DNA of 32,294 bases, from contig JAFYEU010000060.1 in assembly GCA_017544105.1 (NCBI GenBank), positions 1 to 32,294 on the forward strand, written 5' to 3'. Both the position numbers and the translations under genes were made by a program. This DNA is from Bacteroidales bacterium (GTDB lineage Bacteria; Bacteroidota; Bacteroidia; Bacteroidales; WCHB1-69). A model generated the notes under the pieces. The model was given only the letters and a program-made list of their open reading frames with translations, searched no databases and was not told the DNA's origin. This document shows, in pieces, positions 15,960-24,339 of this stretch (its first letter is position 1; every line of letters starts with the position of its first letter).

Positions 15960-16898
15960 ATGGCCGCTAAAAAGACGACAGAGAAAAAAGAAGTAAAGGA
16001 AGTGAAACCCAAAACTTCTGCCAAAAAGGTGTCAACTGCTAAGACAAAGCAGGTAGCCAATGACGAAGTGACCGTTGAAAAAACCGCTGACGGTGTCATC
16101 GAAGTCAAGAAATTGGATACCACCCAAAACACCGCAGAGGAGTTGTCCATCGAGCAGAAGTTGCTCTCCCTGTATAACCTTCAGCAAATCTGTTCCAAGA
16201 TTGATGATATCCGCATGATCAGAGGCGAGTTGCCGGAAGAGATTCGCGACAACGAGGATGAATGCGAAGGCAAGAAAACCCGCATCACTAACCTGGAGGA
16301 GGAGATTAAGACTTTAAAGAACAACATCACGGCAGAAAACGCCAAGAAATCGGATGCCACCTCTTCCATCAAGCGTTATGAGGAGCAGCAGAACAACGTG
16401 CGTAACAACCGCGAGTATGAGTCTTTGAGCAAGGAGATTGACTATCAGAATCTGGAAATTCAGGTGGCCGACAAGCACATTGCCAAGTATGAGGCTGAAA
16501 TTGAAGAGAGAGAGCAGAAGATTGCGGAGACCCAGGCCCGTCTGGTGGAATTGGAAGAGATCCTGAAACAGAAAAAGGCAGAATTGGAAGTCATCGTAGC
16601 CGACACCGAAAAAGAGGAGAAAGAGTTGATTGAGAAGGCTGATGAGCTGAAAAAGAAAGTTGACGAGCGCTTGCTGACCGCTTTTGAGAGAATTCGTAAG
16701 AATGCCCACAATGGTCTGGCCATCGTGAAGATTGACCGTGATGCTTGTGGTGGTTGTTTCAGCAAGATTCCGCCTCAACGCCAACTTGACATTGCATTGC
16801 ACAAAAAGATCATCGTTTGTGAGGCTTGCGGCCGTATTTTCATTGACGACAAGTTGGTGAGAAGCCAATACGAGTCTGAGGTCATCACTACCGAGTAA
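15960..16898 (+). CDS. Coiled-coil C4-type zinc-ribbon protein
   Basis: A 312-residue protein with a Lys/Glu/Thr-rich N-terminal tail (about 1-60), a long charged coiled-coil hairpin (about 70-245) and a C-terminal zinc ribbon made by CGGC and CEAC (about 265-290), the layout of the CT398/COG1579 family. Members are thought to work as nucleic-acid- or protein-binding adaptors; the exact role is unknown. It follows the Nif3-family gene by 28 bases, a neighbourhood conserved in distant bacteria. The acidic coiled coil and basic tail are as expected. The gene is closed by the hairpin at 16949-16999. Confidence 0.92.
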   Translation: MAAKKTTEKKEVKEVKPKTSAKKVSTAKTKQVANDEVTVEKTADGVIEVKKLDTTQNTAEELSIEQKLLSLYNLQQICSKIDDIRMIRGELPEEIRDNEDECEGKKTRITNLEEEIKTLKNNITAENAKKSDATSSIKRYEEQQNNVRNNREYESLSKEIDYQNLEIQVADKHIAKYEAEIEEREQKIAETQARLVELEEILKQKKAELEVIVADTEKEEKELIEKADELKKKVDERLLTAFERIRKNAHNGLAIVKIDRDACGGCFSKIPPQRQLDIALHKKIIVCEACGRIFIDDKLVRSQYESEVITTE

Positions 16899-16948
16899 CG
16901 GAAGACCTCTTCTGAGGAGGCACAGACGAAAGTGCTTACAAAAATAAA

Positions 16949-16999
16949 ACTCTGCTGGAAAGAGACCATGGTGTCTGAATTTCTAGCAGAGTGTTTTTT
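16949..16999. terminator. Bidirectional terminator between the Usp operon and the TPM gene
   Basis: An 8-bp outer stem ACTCTGCT / AGCAGAGT surrounds an inner hairpin centred on CCATGG. A T run follows on the plus strand and a T-rich tract follows on the minus strand, so it can end both converging transcripts. Confidence 0.8.
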
Positions 17000-17020
17000 A
17001 TGAAGAATGATTCTTGTTCT

Positions 17021-17827
17021 TTAGAACCGTCCGCCGGCGCCACCGCCGCCGAAGCCACCACCGCCGCCGAAACCGCCGAAGCCACCACTGAAGCCACCAC
17101 CGAAGTCTCCACCGCCGAAACTGCCCCCTCGGTTCAAATCCCAGACGGGTCCGATGTATGGGCCGCCGAAGCTGCCGGTTTTATGGTTGGAGTCGCCATT
17201 GCGGTGATTCTTATTGTCTTTGAAGGAGTAAAGGATCAGGATTACCAGCAGGATGGTGAAACCCACGATGAACAAGGCTTCTTCCGTACTCATCTTGTCG
17301 TCCATGATGCGTTCCACCGAGATTTCCCCAGCGGCTACCGGAAGAAGGTAGGCCAGTGCGGAGTCGATGGCTGCCGCATAGTGTTGTTGCGACAATTCCG
17401 GAATCATCTTCATGTCTATGACGCGCTTGGCAAAAGCATCCGTGATGACAGGCTCCAGATCATATCCGACGGAGATATACACTTCTCCATCATGGTTGGT
17501 GCTGGGCTTGATGAGGATGACTACGCCATTGCGGTACTGGTCGGAGCGAACCCCCCAGCGTTCCCCAATCTCGTAGGCAAATTCTGCCGCAGTATAGTTG
17601 CCCAAGTCATGGACGGTGACAATGCAGAATACATTGGAGGTGGAGTCATTGAAGGCTACCAGCTGATGTTCAAGCCTTGCCACGTCAGATGCGCTGAGGA
17701 CCCCCGCGAAGTCGTTGACCAGCCTTGGCGGGTCAGGCACCGCAGGGATGACATCCGTACTGCTGTTTCTGGCAAAAAGCAGTACGGATATACTTAGCAA
17801 CAGCCCGATAAGGGAAATGCGACGCAT
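17021..17827 (-). CDS. TPM-domain membrane protein with Gly-rich tail
   Basis: A 268-residue envelope protein. A signal peptide (about 1-20) precedes a TPM domain (about 35-165) with VNDFAGVLS, the IGERWGV strand and NGVVILI, the family core. A membrane helix follows near 180-200. The last 50 residues are low-complexity Gly/Phe (GGxFGG repeats), common in these proteins. TPM domains in the periplasm have been linked to photosystem repair phosphatase activity in plants and to membrane roles in bacteria; activity here is unknown. The gene lies 14 bases after lemA, and TPM-LemA pairs recur in many bacteria. Confidence 0.94.
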   Translation of the reverse strand: MRRISLIGLLLSISVLLFARNSSTDVIPAVPDPPRLVNDFAGVLSASDVARLEHQLVAFNDSTSNVFCIVTVHDLGNYTAAEFAYEIGERWGVRSDQYRNGVVILIKPSTNHDGEVYISVGYDLEPVITDAFAKRVIDMKMIPELSQQHYAAAIDSALAYLLPVAAGEISVERIMDDKMSTEEALFIVGFTILLVILILYSFKDNKNHRNGDSNHKTGSFGGPYIGPVWDLNRGGSFGGGDFGGGFSGGFGGFGGGGGFGGGGAGGRF

Positions 17828-17841
17828 CTGTATGGGCTATA

Positions 17842-18432
17842 TTATTTGAAATTGAATTCCACGGAAGGAGAATTCTCAGCACCCGGAGTGGCCTTGAAAT
17901 AGCCCTTGCTCTTGAAACCGCAGATGCCGGCAACGATGTTGTTCGGGAAACGGCGGATGTAGGAGTTGAAGATCTGAACGGTTTCATTGTACTTGTTACG
18001 CTCCACGGCAATACGGTTTTCAATGCCTTCCAATTGGGCTTGCAACTCCCTGAATCCTTGAGTGGCTGTCAGTTCCGGATATCTTTCCACGGAAACCAAT
18101 AAACGGCTGATGGCTGAACTCAGTTCGTCCTGGACAGCTTGGAATTTGGCGATGCTCTCTTCCGAGAGATTGTCAGCGCTCACGTTGACGGCTGTAGCTT
18201 TGGCACGGGCGTTGATGACTGCCTCCAGTGTGCTCTTCTCAAAATCGGCAGCACCTTGCACCGTGGCTACCAAATTCGGGATGAGGTCCATACGACGTTG
18301 GTACACACTTTCCACATTGGACCAAGCCTGATTGCAGGTCTCCTCTTTGGAAACCATCTGGTTGTAGGGACGAATTGCAGCGCCAATCAAGATCAACGCA
18401 AGGACTAATAAAACTAATAAGGTCTTTTTCAT
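17842..18432 (-). CDS. LemA family protein
   Basis: A 196-residue protein with an N-terminal membrane helix (about 3-22) and a helical bundle domain. The LemA hallmarks are seen: YNQMVSKEETCNQAWSNVES, YQRRMDLIPNLV, a long helix with ARAKAT, and the conserved ERNKYNETVQIFNSYIRRFP block. It probably sits in the inner membrane with the helical domain outside. Its ATG overlaps the waaA stop by four bases (ATGA), so it is coupled to waaA, and the TPM gene follows after 14 bases. Function is unknown; LemA is often linked with TPM or M48 peptidase partners. Confidence 0.95.
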   Translation of the reverse strand: MKKTLLVLLVLALILIGAAIRPYNQMVSKEETCNQAWSNVESVYQRRMDLIPNLVATVQGAADFEKSTLEAVINARAKATAVNVSADNLSEESIAKFQAVQDELSSAISRLLVSVERYPELTATQGFRELQAQLEGIENRIAVERNKYNETVQIFNSYIRRFPNNIVAGICGFKSKGYFKATPGAENSPSVEFNFK

Positions 18433-19667
18433 ACGATATGTTTTTGAATAATATTAAAAATTCTATCACAAGATCCTAGGTTGGATTGAATATAATCTTG
18501 GCAAATATGGCAGGTGCGCTGGTATTCTTCCGGATGTTGGGTGAAAAATACTATTTTGTCGCGCATCTGGTCAGCAGTGGTGACCGGGAAGGCGCCCTGA
18601 CATTTGGTCAACAAGACAGCTTCGTTGAAGTGCTGATAGTTGGGGCCGAAAAAGACGGGTATGCCATAGACTGCCGCCTCCAGAATGTTGTGGAGACCAG
18701 TTTTGAAGGCTCCACCCACGTAGGCGAAAGTGCCGTATCGATATATCTTTTTCAATAAACCTATGGTATCCACAATCAACACGCGACTCATGGCCAGCTC
18801 TTCGGGAGATGCGGAGGTCATCCTGCAGGTCTTGAAGGCGGCAAAAGTCTTGACGGCATCGTCGCTGCGCTTGATTTCATGAGGAGCGACGATGATCTTG
18901 TAGTCTGGAAGATGTGGCATGATCTCGGCCAGCAGTTTTTCGTCAGGTGGCCAAGTGCTACCCGCAACGATCAGCTTGGATTGTTGTTGGAACTGCATCA
19001 CGGCCTCAACGGGCTCTGTTTGTCGGGCTACCGCCGCCACTCGGTCAAAGCGGGTGTCGCCACAAATCTCCACCTGGGTGATGCCAACATTCTGGAGCAG
19101 TCGTTGGGATTCCTCATTTTGGACAAAGAAGTAGGAAGCCTTCTGCAACTGACGACAGAACCAACGTCCTGTGTTTCGGAAAAAATATTGGTTAGGACGG
19201 AATATCGCACTGATATAGTAGAAAGGAATCTGTTGCTTGTTCAACTCATAGATGTAGTTGAACCAGAATTCATACTTGACAAAAATGGCCATCTGGGGTT
19301 TGACGATTCGGATGAAGCGTTTGGCGTTATGGCGAAAGTCAAAGGGTAGATAGAAGATGTAGTCGGGGAGGGAGTCCTTCTGGCATGCCTCAAAGCCGGA
19401 GGGTGAGAAGAAAGTGACAAGCACCTTGATATGGGGGCGTTCTTTTTTGATCTTTTCGATGAGCGGTTTCCCCTGTTCATATTCCCCTAACGAGGCGCAG
19501 TGCACCCAGACCGGATGTTCTGTGCCGTCAAAGTTCTGTTCCAGCAGTTCAAAGATATGCTTCCGCCCCTTTTGCCATTTCCTGGCCTTCAGATTGAAAA
19601 GGGAGGCTATGGCAATGCCACATCTGTAGAAGAAAATGCCAACAGTATATAGCAGAAGCATGAGCAT
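18429..19667 (-). CDS. waaA: 3-deoxy-D-manno-octulosonic acid (Kdo) transferase
   Basis: Inner-membrane-associated glycosyltransferase that adds Kdo from CMP-Kdo to lipid IVA, the first sugar step of the LPS core. Of 412 residues, the first 20 form a membrane anchor. The catalytic region HCASLGEYEQGKPL has Glu62 as expected base, then GDTRFDR, VAGSTWPPDE and the donor-site stretch AYVGGAFKTGLHNILE with VFFGPNYQHFNEA. All are standard WaaA signatures. ATGs at 19667 and 19661 are both possible. It starts four bases after the barrel-protein stop and overlaps lemA by four bases, so barrel-waaA-lemA-TPM form one operon. Confidence 0.96.
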   Translation of the reverse strand: MLMLLLYTVGIFFYRCGIAIASLFNLKARKWQKGRKHIFELLEQNFDGTEHPVWVHCASLGEYEQGKPLIEKIKKERPHIKVLVTFFSPSGFEACQKDSLPDYIFYLPFDFRHNAKRFIRIVKPQMAIFVKYEFWFNYIYELNKQQIPFYYISAIFRPNQYFFRNTGRWFCRQLQKASYFFVQNEESQRLLQNVGITQVEICGDTRFDRVAAVARQTEPVEAVMQFQQQSKLIVAGSTWPPDEKLLAEIMPHLPDYKIIVAPHEIKRSDDAVKTFAAFKTCRMTSASPEELAMSRVLIVDTIGLLKKIYRYGTFAYVGGAFKTGLHNILEAAVYGIPVFFGPNYQHFNEAVLLTKCQGAFPVTTADQMRDKIVFFTQHPEEYQRTCHICQDYIQSNLGSCDRIFNIIQKHIV

Positions 19668-19671
19668 GTTA

Positions 19672-20466
19672 TTATCGGGTGTAGAAGGTGGTTACGGATT
19701 TCTTCTCATAAAGCGGGATATTCCACCCGATGCGCAGTCCTATCAGGCTGCTGAATTTGTTCTTCGATCCGGCAGTGGGGCCTTCGTTGAAGATATAGTT
19801 GCGGGAGGGCTTGCTCCAGATCTCATAGAATTCGATGCCTCCGTAGAAACTGAGCACTCTGTTTTTCTGGATGAAAAGATAACCGATAAACTGATTCATC
19901 GCAAAACCGGCCGACAGGTGGTCATACCCTTTTTTATAGTCCCCATCAAACTGCGGGATTTGATGGTCATAGTCATTGATGCGTATCTTATGGCCGAAAT
20001 AGCCCATGTTCATCTTGATCCAGATACCGGAGTTTTTCCATCTGTTGACGGGAATGATTTTCCCTACGCCGGCACCGAAGAACCAATAGCGACCCTCCAT
20101 ACTAAGGCCGGAAGCCGCGTATCCATTGCCGTCATAGATGATGTGGTTCTGATAAAGACTGCCCAGGAATGCATAACTGGTGTCTCGCAAATTGCCGCCG
20201 AACATGTAGTTCATGGCTATGTCAAAGGTCCAATTGGATTTGGTCTTGAAGGTCAGGTCCACACCTACCGACAAATTGGGTTTGAACCAGTCATGTAGCA
20301 ATCCGATGGGAATTTGGCCACCCAGATTGACTCCAGCCCAGATCATGGTGGCAGCAGTATCCACGTAATTTTTGTTTCTGAAGTCGGTGCGGTAATAGGA
20401 TTGGCTATGCAATGCCCCCGGGAGGAGACATAAAAGCAACAACCCTATGGTCAGTGTTTTTTTCAT
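19672..20466 (-). CDS. Predicted outer-membrane beta-barrel protein, function unknown
   Basis: A 264-residue protein with a signal peptide (MKKTLTIGLLLLCLLPGALHSQ) followed by many alternating amphipathic strands rich in Tyr, Trp, Phe and Gly (for example WTFDIAMNYMFGGN, GIWIKMNMGYFGH, LRIGWNIPLY), as in 8-12-stranded Bacteroidota barrels. I do not recognise a named family. The ATG at 20466 is chosen because the -7 box at 20485-20492 covers the longer start. It sits four bases upstream of waaA, which suggests an LPS or outer-membrane role, but that is only context. Confidence 0.8.
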   Translation of the reverse strand: MKKTLTIGLLLLCLLPGALHSQSYYRTDFRNKNYVDTAATMIWAGVNLGGQIPIGLLHDWFKPNLSVGVDLTFKTKSNWTFDIAMNYMFGGNLRDTSYAFLGSLYQNHIIYDGNGYAASGLSMEGRYWFFGAGVGKIIPVNRWKNSGIWIKMNMGYFGHKIRINDYDHQIPQFDGDYKKGYDHLSAGFAMNQFIGYLFIQKNRVLSFYGGIEFYEIWSKPSRNYIFNEGPTAGSKNKFSSLIGLRIGWNIPLYEKKSVTTFYTR

Positions 20467-20484
20467 CCAATGAAATTTAAAATG

Positions 20485-20492
20485 CAAAGATA
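20485..20492 (-). promoter_or_regulatory. -7 box for the barrel-waaA-lemA-TPM operon
   Basis: The minus strand reads TATCTTTG, 19 bases before the ATG at 20466 and just past the stop of the IMPACT-family gene. Confidence 0.55.
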
Positions 20493-20498
20493 CAATTT

Positions 20499-21095
20499 TT
20501 ATATATAATGTACCATCCCCACTTTTTTCAAGGCTGTCACGATACGGTCGGACTCCCGTTGCCGAACGGAAAACCGTATGGTGCAGTTGGAATCACTGCG
20601 TTGCTCCAAAATGGTCACAAAAGGATCCTTCATCAGCTGCATGACGGCATTCATCTGCAAGTATTCGAAGGTCACCTCAAAGGTCTCGTCGATAGTCTTC
20701 TCTATGATGGTGGCGTTTTCCAGAACCTCCTTGGCCGCTGTTTTGTAGGCATTTTGTAGTCCGCTGACTCCCAGTTTGATACCTCCAAAATACCGGACTA
20801 CAATGATTAAGGTGTTGGTCAGGTCTTTGGACATGAGTTGTCCATGGATGGGACGTCCAGCAGTACCAGAGGGTTCGCCATTGTCATTAGCCCGATAGGC
20901 ATCTTTACGAGGCCCTAGAATGTAGGCATAACAGTGGTGGCGGGCGTCATTGTGTTTTTTCTGTATTTCGGTAAGACGTTCTTTCACCTGTTGCTCGTTT
21001 TCCACAGGGAAAGCGTATGCGAGAAACTTGCTGCGTTTTTCGCTGTAATTGGCAGTGCAGGGGCTGGAGATGGTTTTATAGGTGTCTTCGAACAT
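20499..21095 (-). CDS. YigZ/IMPACT family protein
   Basis: A 198-residue protein of the YigZ/IMPACT (UPF0029) family. The signature DNGEPSGTAGRPI, the preceding ARHHCYAYILG and VVRYFGGIKLG are all present, followed by the C-terminal ferredoxin-like domain. Bacterial members bind nucleotides or nucleic acids, and their biological job is not settled. The ATG at 21095 matches the usual N-terminus (MFEDTYKTI); the longer frame to 21257 only reads through ribD in another frame. It overlaps the ribD stop by 20 bases and so is part of the DUF4340-ribD transcript. Confidence 0.93.
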   Translation of the reverse strand: MFEDTYKTISSPCTANYSEKRSKFLAYAFPVENEQQVKERLTEIQKKHNDARHHCYAYILGPRKDAYRANDNGEPSGTAGRPIHGQLMSKDLTNTLIIVVRYFGGIKLGVSGLQNAYKTAAKEVLENATIIEKTIDETFEVTFEYLQMNAVMQLMKDPFVTILEQRSDSNCTIRFSVRQRESDRIVTALKKVGMVHYI

Positions 21096-22044
21096 ACAAG
21101 ATCTGGTTTTGGTTAACAGTTTCAATGCGGTGTGGAGGGGCAGGCAAGGCAGGTGCCCAGAGCCCTTTGCCAAAAGTGATGTTCCCAACCAGAACGCGGG
21201 CTTCGTCCCATAGGTCCTCGCTGATAAAACGCTCCAGTGTTTTTCTGCCGCCTTCAATGATCACCGATTGGATCTTTTGCTCGTAAAGTATCTGCAGAGC
21301 GCTTGGAATGTCTGGCGGAAGTGGAGTATAGGGCAACTCAGAAATGAGGCTGTCACCTCGTTGCATGACAAAGCGCTTGGGGTCTTTGCCAGGATATAGG
21401 CGCGTGGTCAACTGAGGATGGTCATTGTGCATGGTGTTCCATCCAACCAGAATGGCATCCTCTTCACTACGCCATTGGTGGGTGATGACTTTCAATGCCG
21501 GATTGGTGATCCAATAGTCGTGAGGTTGTGTGGCGTCGCTGCGGTCGATATCCATAAAGCCGTCCTGGGACTGAGCCCATTTGAGGATGATGTAGGGTCG
21601 CTGTTTCCGATGATAGGTGAAAAAACGCCGGTTCAATTCCAGACAGGCCGTTTCACATACGGGCAGCACCACCTCCACGCCGGCATCTTGCAGTTTGCGG
21701 ATGCCGCTTCCATTAACTTTGCTGTGATAGTCTTGTGTCCCCACGACCACTCTGGGAATCCGGTGCCGAATGATGGCATCCGCACATGGCGGAGTCTTGC
21801 CATAATGAGAGCATGGCTCCAAATTGACGTATAGGGTGGAGGAGGAGAGTAAGGAAGGGTCCTTTACGGAAGCGATGGCATTGACCTCCGCATGCGCTTC
21901 CCCGTAGGCATGATGATATCCTTCCCCAATGATGAGTCCTTGGTGCACAATGACGGCTCCCACCATCGGGTTTGGCTGTACGGCTCCCAACCCGGAGGCT
22001 GCCAGCTGCAGACATCGCTGCATAAAGGTCTCATCAGCAGTCAT
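21076..22044 (-). CDS. ribD: Bifunctional riboflavin deaminase/reductase RibD
   Basis: Catalyses the second and third steps of riboflavin synthesis: deamination of the pyrimidine then NADPH reduction of the ribose. Of 322 residues, the deaminase domain (about 1-145) has zinc ligands H51 in HAE and C78, C87 in PCSHYGKTPPC, with E53 as the proton shuttle. The reductase domain (about 147-322) has YIILKWAQSQDGFMD, ILVGWNTMHNDHPQLTTR and VIIEGGRKTL. Both halves look intact. It lies six bases after the DUF4340 gene. Other rib genes are not in the window. Confidence 0.97.
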   Translation of the reverse strand: MTADETFMQRCLQLAASGLGAVQPNPMVGAVIVHQGLIIGEGYHHAYGEAHAEVNAIASVKDPSLLSSSTLYVNLEPCSHYGKTPPCADAIIRHRIPRVVVGTQDYHSKVNGSGIRKLQDAGVEVVLPVCETACLELNRRFFTYHRKQRPYIILKWAQSQDGFMDIDRSDATQPHDYWITNPALKVITHQWRSEEDAILVGWNTMHNDHPQLTTRLYPGKDPKRFVMQRGDSLISELPYTPLPPDIPSALQILYEQKIQSVIIEGGRKTLERFISEDLWDEARVLVGNITFGKGLWAPALPAPPHRIETVNQNQILYVRRHL

Positions 22045-22050
22045 ACGACT

Positions 22051-23124
22051 TTATTGTTTAGGAAGATAATAGGAGAGAGGCTGGTTTTGTCTGCTGAAAT
22101 GAAAATACTGGCATTGCAACAGGTTTGCCTGGTTGCCATTTAAGATGGCGTAGAATTTATCCCGATTGTAGGGATAGGCAGATTCGTCAACTTCTGTTCC
22201 CAAGATAGCGTCGAGGTACATGTCTTCCGGGGTGTATTTCCGATACATGTCCAGGCGGGTCTCCTCCCCGTTGATGTCCTTCAAGATGATAGTCTTGAAT
22301 TGGCAGTATTGCAGAATACTGTCTTTTTGCTGCTTGGGGATGTCGGTGATCAGGAGTTCGTAGTTGAGATCCCGATATTCTGCCAGCATGTCCAGCAGTT
22401 TGATGGTGTCGTAGTGCAGGATCTGTTGGTGCTGACTGTCAAACAGGTTGAAAAAGCGGGCGCCAGCCTTCTCAATGGTGAAGGACTCTTCGGGCACTTC
22501 ATAATCTTTCACGGTCAGCGTTTGGATGCGGGTAATCTTGGTGCTGAAAAGGTCGCAATTGTACCATTCCACGGGTCGGAAGGAGTAGGTGGGGGTTAAG
22601 AAGCCACGAAATCCGGGTATGTGGACAATGCAGGGCTCGTCATAGCCTTCCAAGATGGCGAAATTGGCCATGTTGTCCATGGTGGCAGGCCCCATATAAT
22701 AGGTCTTTACCAGTCGTTCCTTCACAAAGAAGGGTTTTTTGAACAGCGTGAACTTGGGTGCTGTTTGATAGATTTCCACCTTGATGGCGTTCACGGACAT
22801 CATTTTGTTGATGTTGGACTGTGCGGTCTTGGCAACTGTTTGTTGCAAGCGCACATTGCGGATGGTGGATAAAAGGTCATTGACTTTGTAAGGCTGGGCC
22901 TTGATGGAGTCCTGAACATACCAAATCCCATCTTTCCGGGTAAGCAGGGCGGATTCTCCGTTCATGTCGGCGATGAAGATTTTGGAGATGGTGGCGGTGT
23001 CCGTCACAGCGAACATCTCGGCTTTCGGGGTTTCGTTGTTGCGGACTGTTTTGACGATGAGGACACATAAGGCTCCTGCCAGAATGATACCTGCCAGTAG
23101 CAGAAGAAGTTTGCTCTTTTTCAT
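22051..23124 (-). CDS. DUF4340-domain membrane protein
   Basis: A 357-residue protein with an N-terminal membrane helix (about 5-27) and a large extracytoplasmic part matching DUF4340: ISKIFIADMNGESALLTRKDGIWYV, then KVNDLLSTIRNV and LLDMLAEYRDLNYE. The family is common in Bacteroidota and sometimes sits beside ABC-transporter/gliding (GldFG-like) genes, but here it heads a transcript with ribD and the IMPACT-family gene. Function is unknown. A well-formed promoter at 23143-23173 gives a short leader. Confidence 0.85.
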   Translation of the reverse strand: MKKSKLLLLLAGIILAGALCVLIVKTVRNNETPKAEMFAVTDTATISKIFIADMNGESALLTRKDGIWYVQDSIKAQPYKVNDLLSTIRNVRLQQTVAKTAQSNINKMMSVNAIKVEIYQTAPKFTLFKKPFFVKERLVKTYYMGPATMDNMANFAILEGYDEPCIVHIPGFRGFLTPTYSFRPVEWYNCDLFSTKITRIQTLTVKDYEVPEESFTIEKAGARFFNLFDSQHQQILHYDTIKLLDMLAEYRDLNYELLITDIPKQQKDSILQYCQFKTIILKDINGEETRLDMYRKYTPEDMYLDAILGTEVDESAYPYNRDKFYAILNGNQANLLQCQYFHFSRQNQPLSYYLPKQ

Positions 23125-23142
23125 TATCTAAATATTACGCTG

Positions 23143-23173
23143 CAAATGTACATAAATTTCAAATATGCTCCAA
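23143..23173 (-). promoter_or_regulatory. Promoter of the DUF4340-ribD operon
   Basis: The minus strand shows TTG (23171-23173), a 20-base spacer and TACATTTG (23143-23150), 19 bases before the ATG. Confidence 0.7.
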
Positions 23174-23185
23174 CACATGAAATAA

Positions 23186-23223
23186 CCCCCGCAGATACGA
23201 TGCGAACAGCGTTTCTGTGGGGG
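23186..23223 (-). terminator. Possible terminator after the DUF4837 gene
   Basis: A 10-bp GC-rich stem, CCCCCGCAGA with TCTGTGGGGG (one G-U-type pair), and an 18-base loop. It lies 23 bases past the DUF4837 stop on the minus strand and only a short T tract follows, so termination is plausible but not secure. Confidence 0.45.
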
Positions 23224-23245
23224 TGGGGGAAATACAAAAACCAGT

Positions 23246-24223
23246 CTAGTTGATGGACTTGACGATGGCTTCCACCTCACGCAGGTAGTTGCGTTTGGCC
23301 TCTTGTGGCGCATAGATGAAGCCATCCACCGTGATGCAGGAGGTCCCGTCGGCAGTCATTGTGGTGAAACTGTAGAACGGACCGCCCATTTTGTCATTGA
23401 CGGACTCCCAGAAGCCTCGCTGCTCCACGCCCTCATGATAATGGATGTAAATGGAGTCGGTGAGCGGGTAGCCGGTGATCTCCGACACAATCGGATAGGC
23501 GCCTAAAACAGCCCCTTGGATATAGGACTTGGTGATGCGGTTGCGCGCGGCTACCAGACTGTCCCGTGTCAGGGGATGGGCAGGAGTCTTGTAGATCATG
23601 ACAAACCGATCGTTTTTGGGCGTTCGGTAACAAAGCCAAAGGAAGTCAGGCTCTTCTCGTCCCACAAAATAGCTGTCCGGTATGGTCAGCCGGATGCCGA
23701 ATTTCTGATGCACCTTTTCTTCCAGAGCGGGGTTGTTGAGTTTGCGCTGGGCATTCTGGAGTCTTGCTATGTCATTGTCATATAACGCCTTGATAATCTC
23801 ATCCTGGTGCTCTAAAAAGAGATCCAGGCACTGTTTCGGGTCATTTCCTTTGATGATCACATGGATTTGCGGGGAGGTGTAGGCATCCTTCTTGACCTCG
23901 TACGTGTTATGGGCATAGTTGGGACTGTAGTCAAACTGTACAATGTTGCGGTGACGCATGAAAGAGGTGGTCAGGTCTTTATTGCTGCAACGGATGACGT
24001 CAAACATCGGCTCCTGCTGGTTGAGTGCCTGCTGAGGCTGCTCCAAGACTGCAAGGATGGTCTTTTGGGCCTCTGCCGACCAATAAGCGGTGTCCATAGC
24101 CAAGATCATCTCCCCAGCTTTGCCGGTAGAGAAGTTCTCCACTTGGATGTTGCCCCCCGGCTTAGGCTTGCAGGCTGAAGAAAGAAAAGCTATCGCGACC
24201 AATAAATAGATAATCTTTTTCAT
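23246..24223 (-). CDS. DUF4837 family lipoprotein
   Basis: A 325-residue predicted lipoprotein: the signal ends at a lipobox-like LSSAC (Cys18), so it should be lipid-anchored in the envelope. The body matches DUF4837, with EPMFDVIRCSNKDLTTSFMRHRNIV and a later PDSYFVGREEPDFLWL region, and a second half with SIYIHYHEGVEQRGFW. The function of the family is unknown and it is largely limited to Bacteroidota. It diverges from dprA; no clear -7 box is seen on its own side of the 116-base gap. Confidence 0.88.
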   Translation of the reverse strand: MKKIIYLLVAIAFLSSACKPKPGGNIQVENFSTGKAGEMILAMDTAYWSAEAQKTILAVLEQPQQALNQQEPMFDVIRCSNKDLTTSFMRHRNIVQFDYSPNYAHNTYEVKKDAYTSPQIHVIIKGNDPKQCLDLFLEHQDEIIKALYDNDIARLQNAQRKLNNPALEEKVHQKFGIRLTIPDSYFVGREEPDFLWLCYRTPKNDRFVMIYKTPAHPLTRDSLVAARNRITKSYIQGAVLGAYPIVSEITGYPLTDSIYIHYHEGVEQRGFWESVNDKMGGPFYSFTTMTADGTSCITVDGFIYAPQEAKRNYLREVEAIVKSIN

Positions 24224-24272
24224 AATTAACAGTTAAAATATTGTTTAATATTATAATTATTGTTTTAATTGC

Positions 24273-24280
24273 TATCTTTG
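24273..24280 (+). promoter_or_regulatory. -7 box for dprA
   Basis: TATCTTTG, 60 bases before the ATG at 24340. It falls inside the longer frame that begins at 24241, arguing for the downstream start. Confidence 0.5.
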
Positions 24281-24339
24281 CGGCAATTTATATAACGGAA
24301 AAAGTAAGTGTTTTAGTATATATAAAAAACAAAATATAT

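Noticed and set aside
16991..17797. Long plus-strand open frame with Ala/Thr/Glu-rich start
   Set aside because: It is the antisense shadow of the TPM gene's Gly-rich coding region and shows no protein family features.
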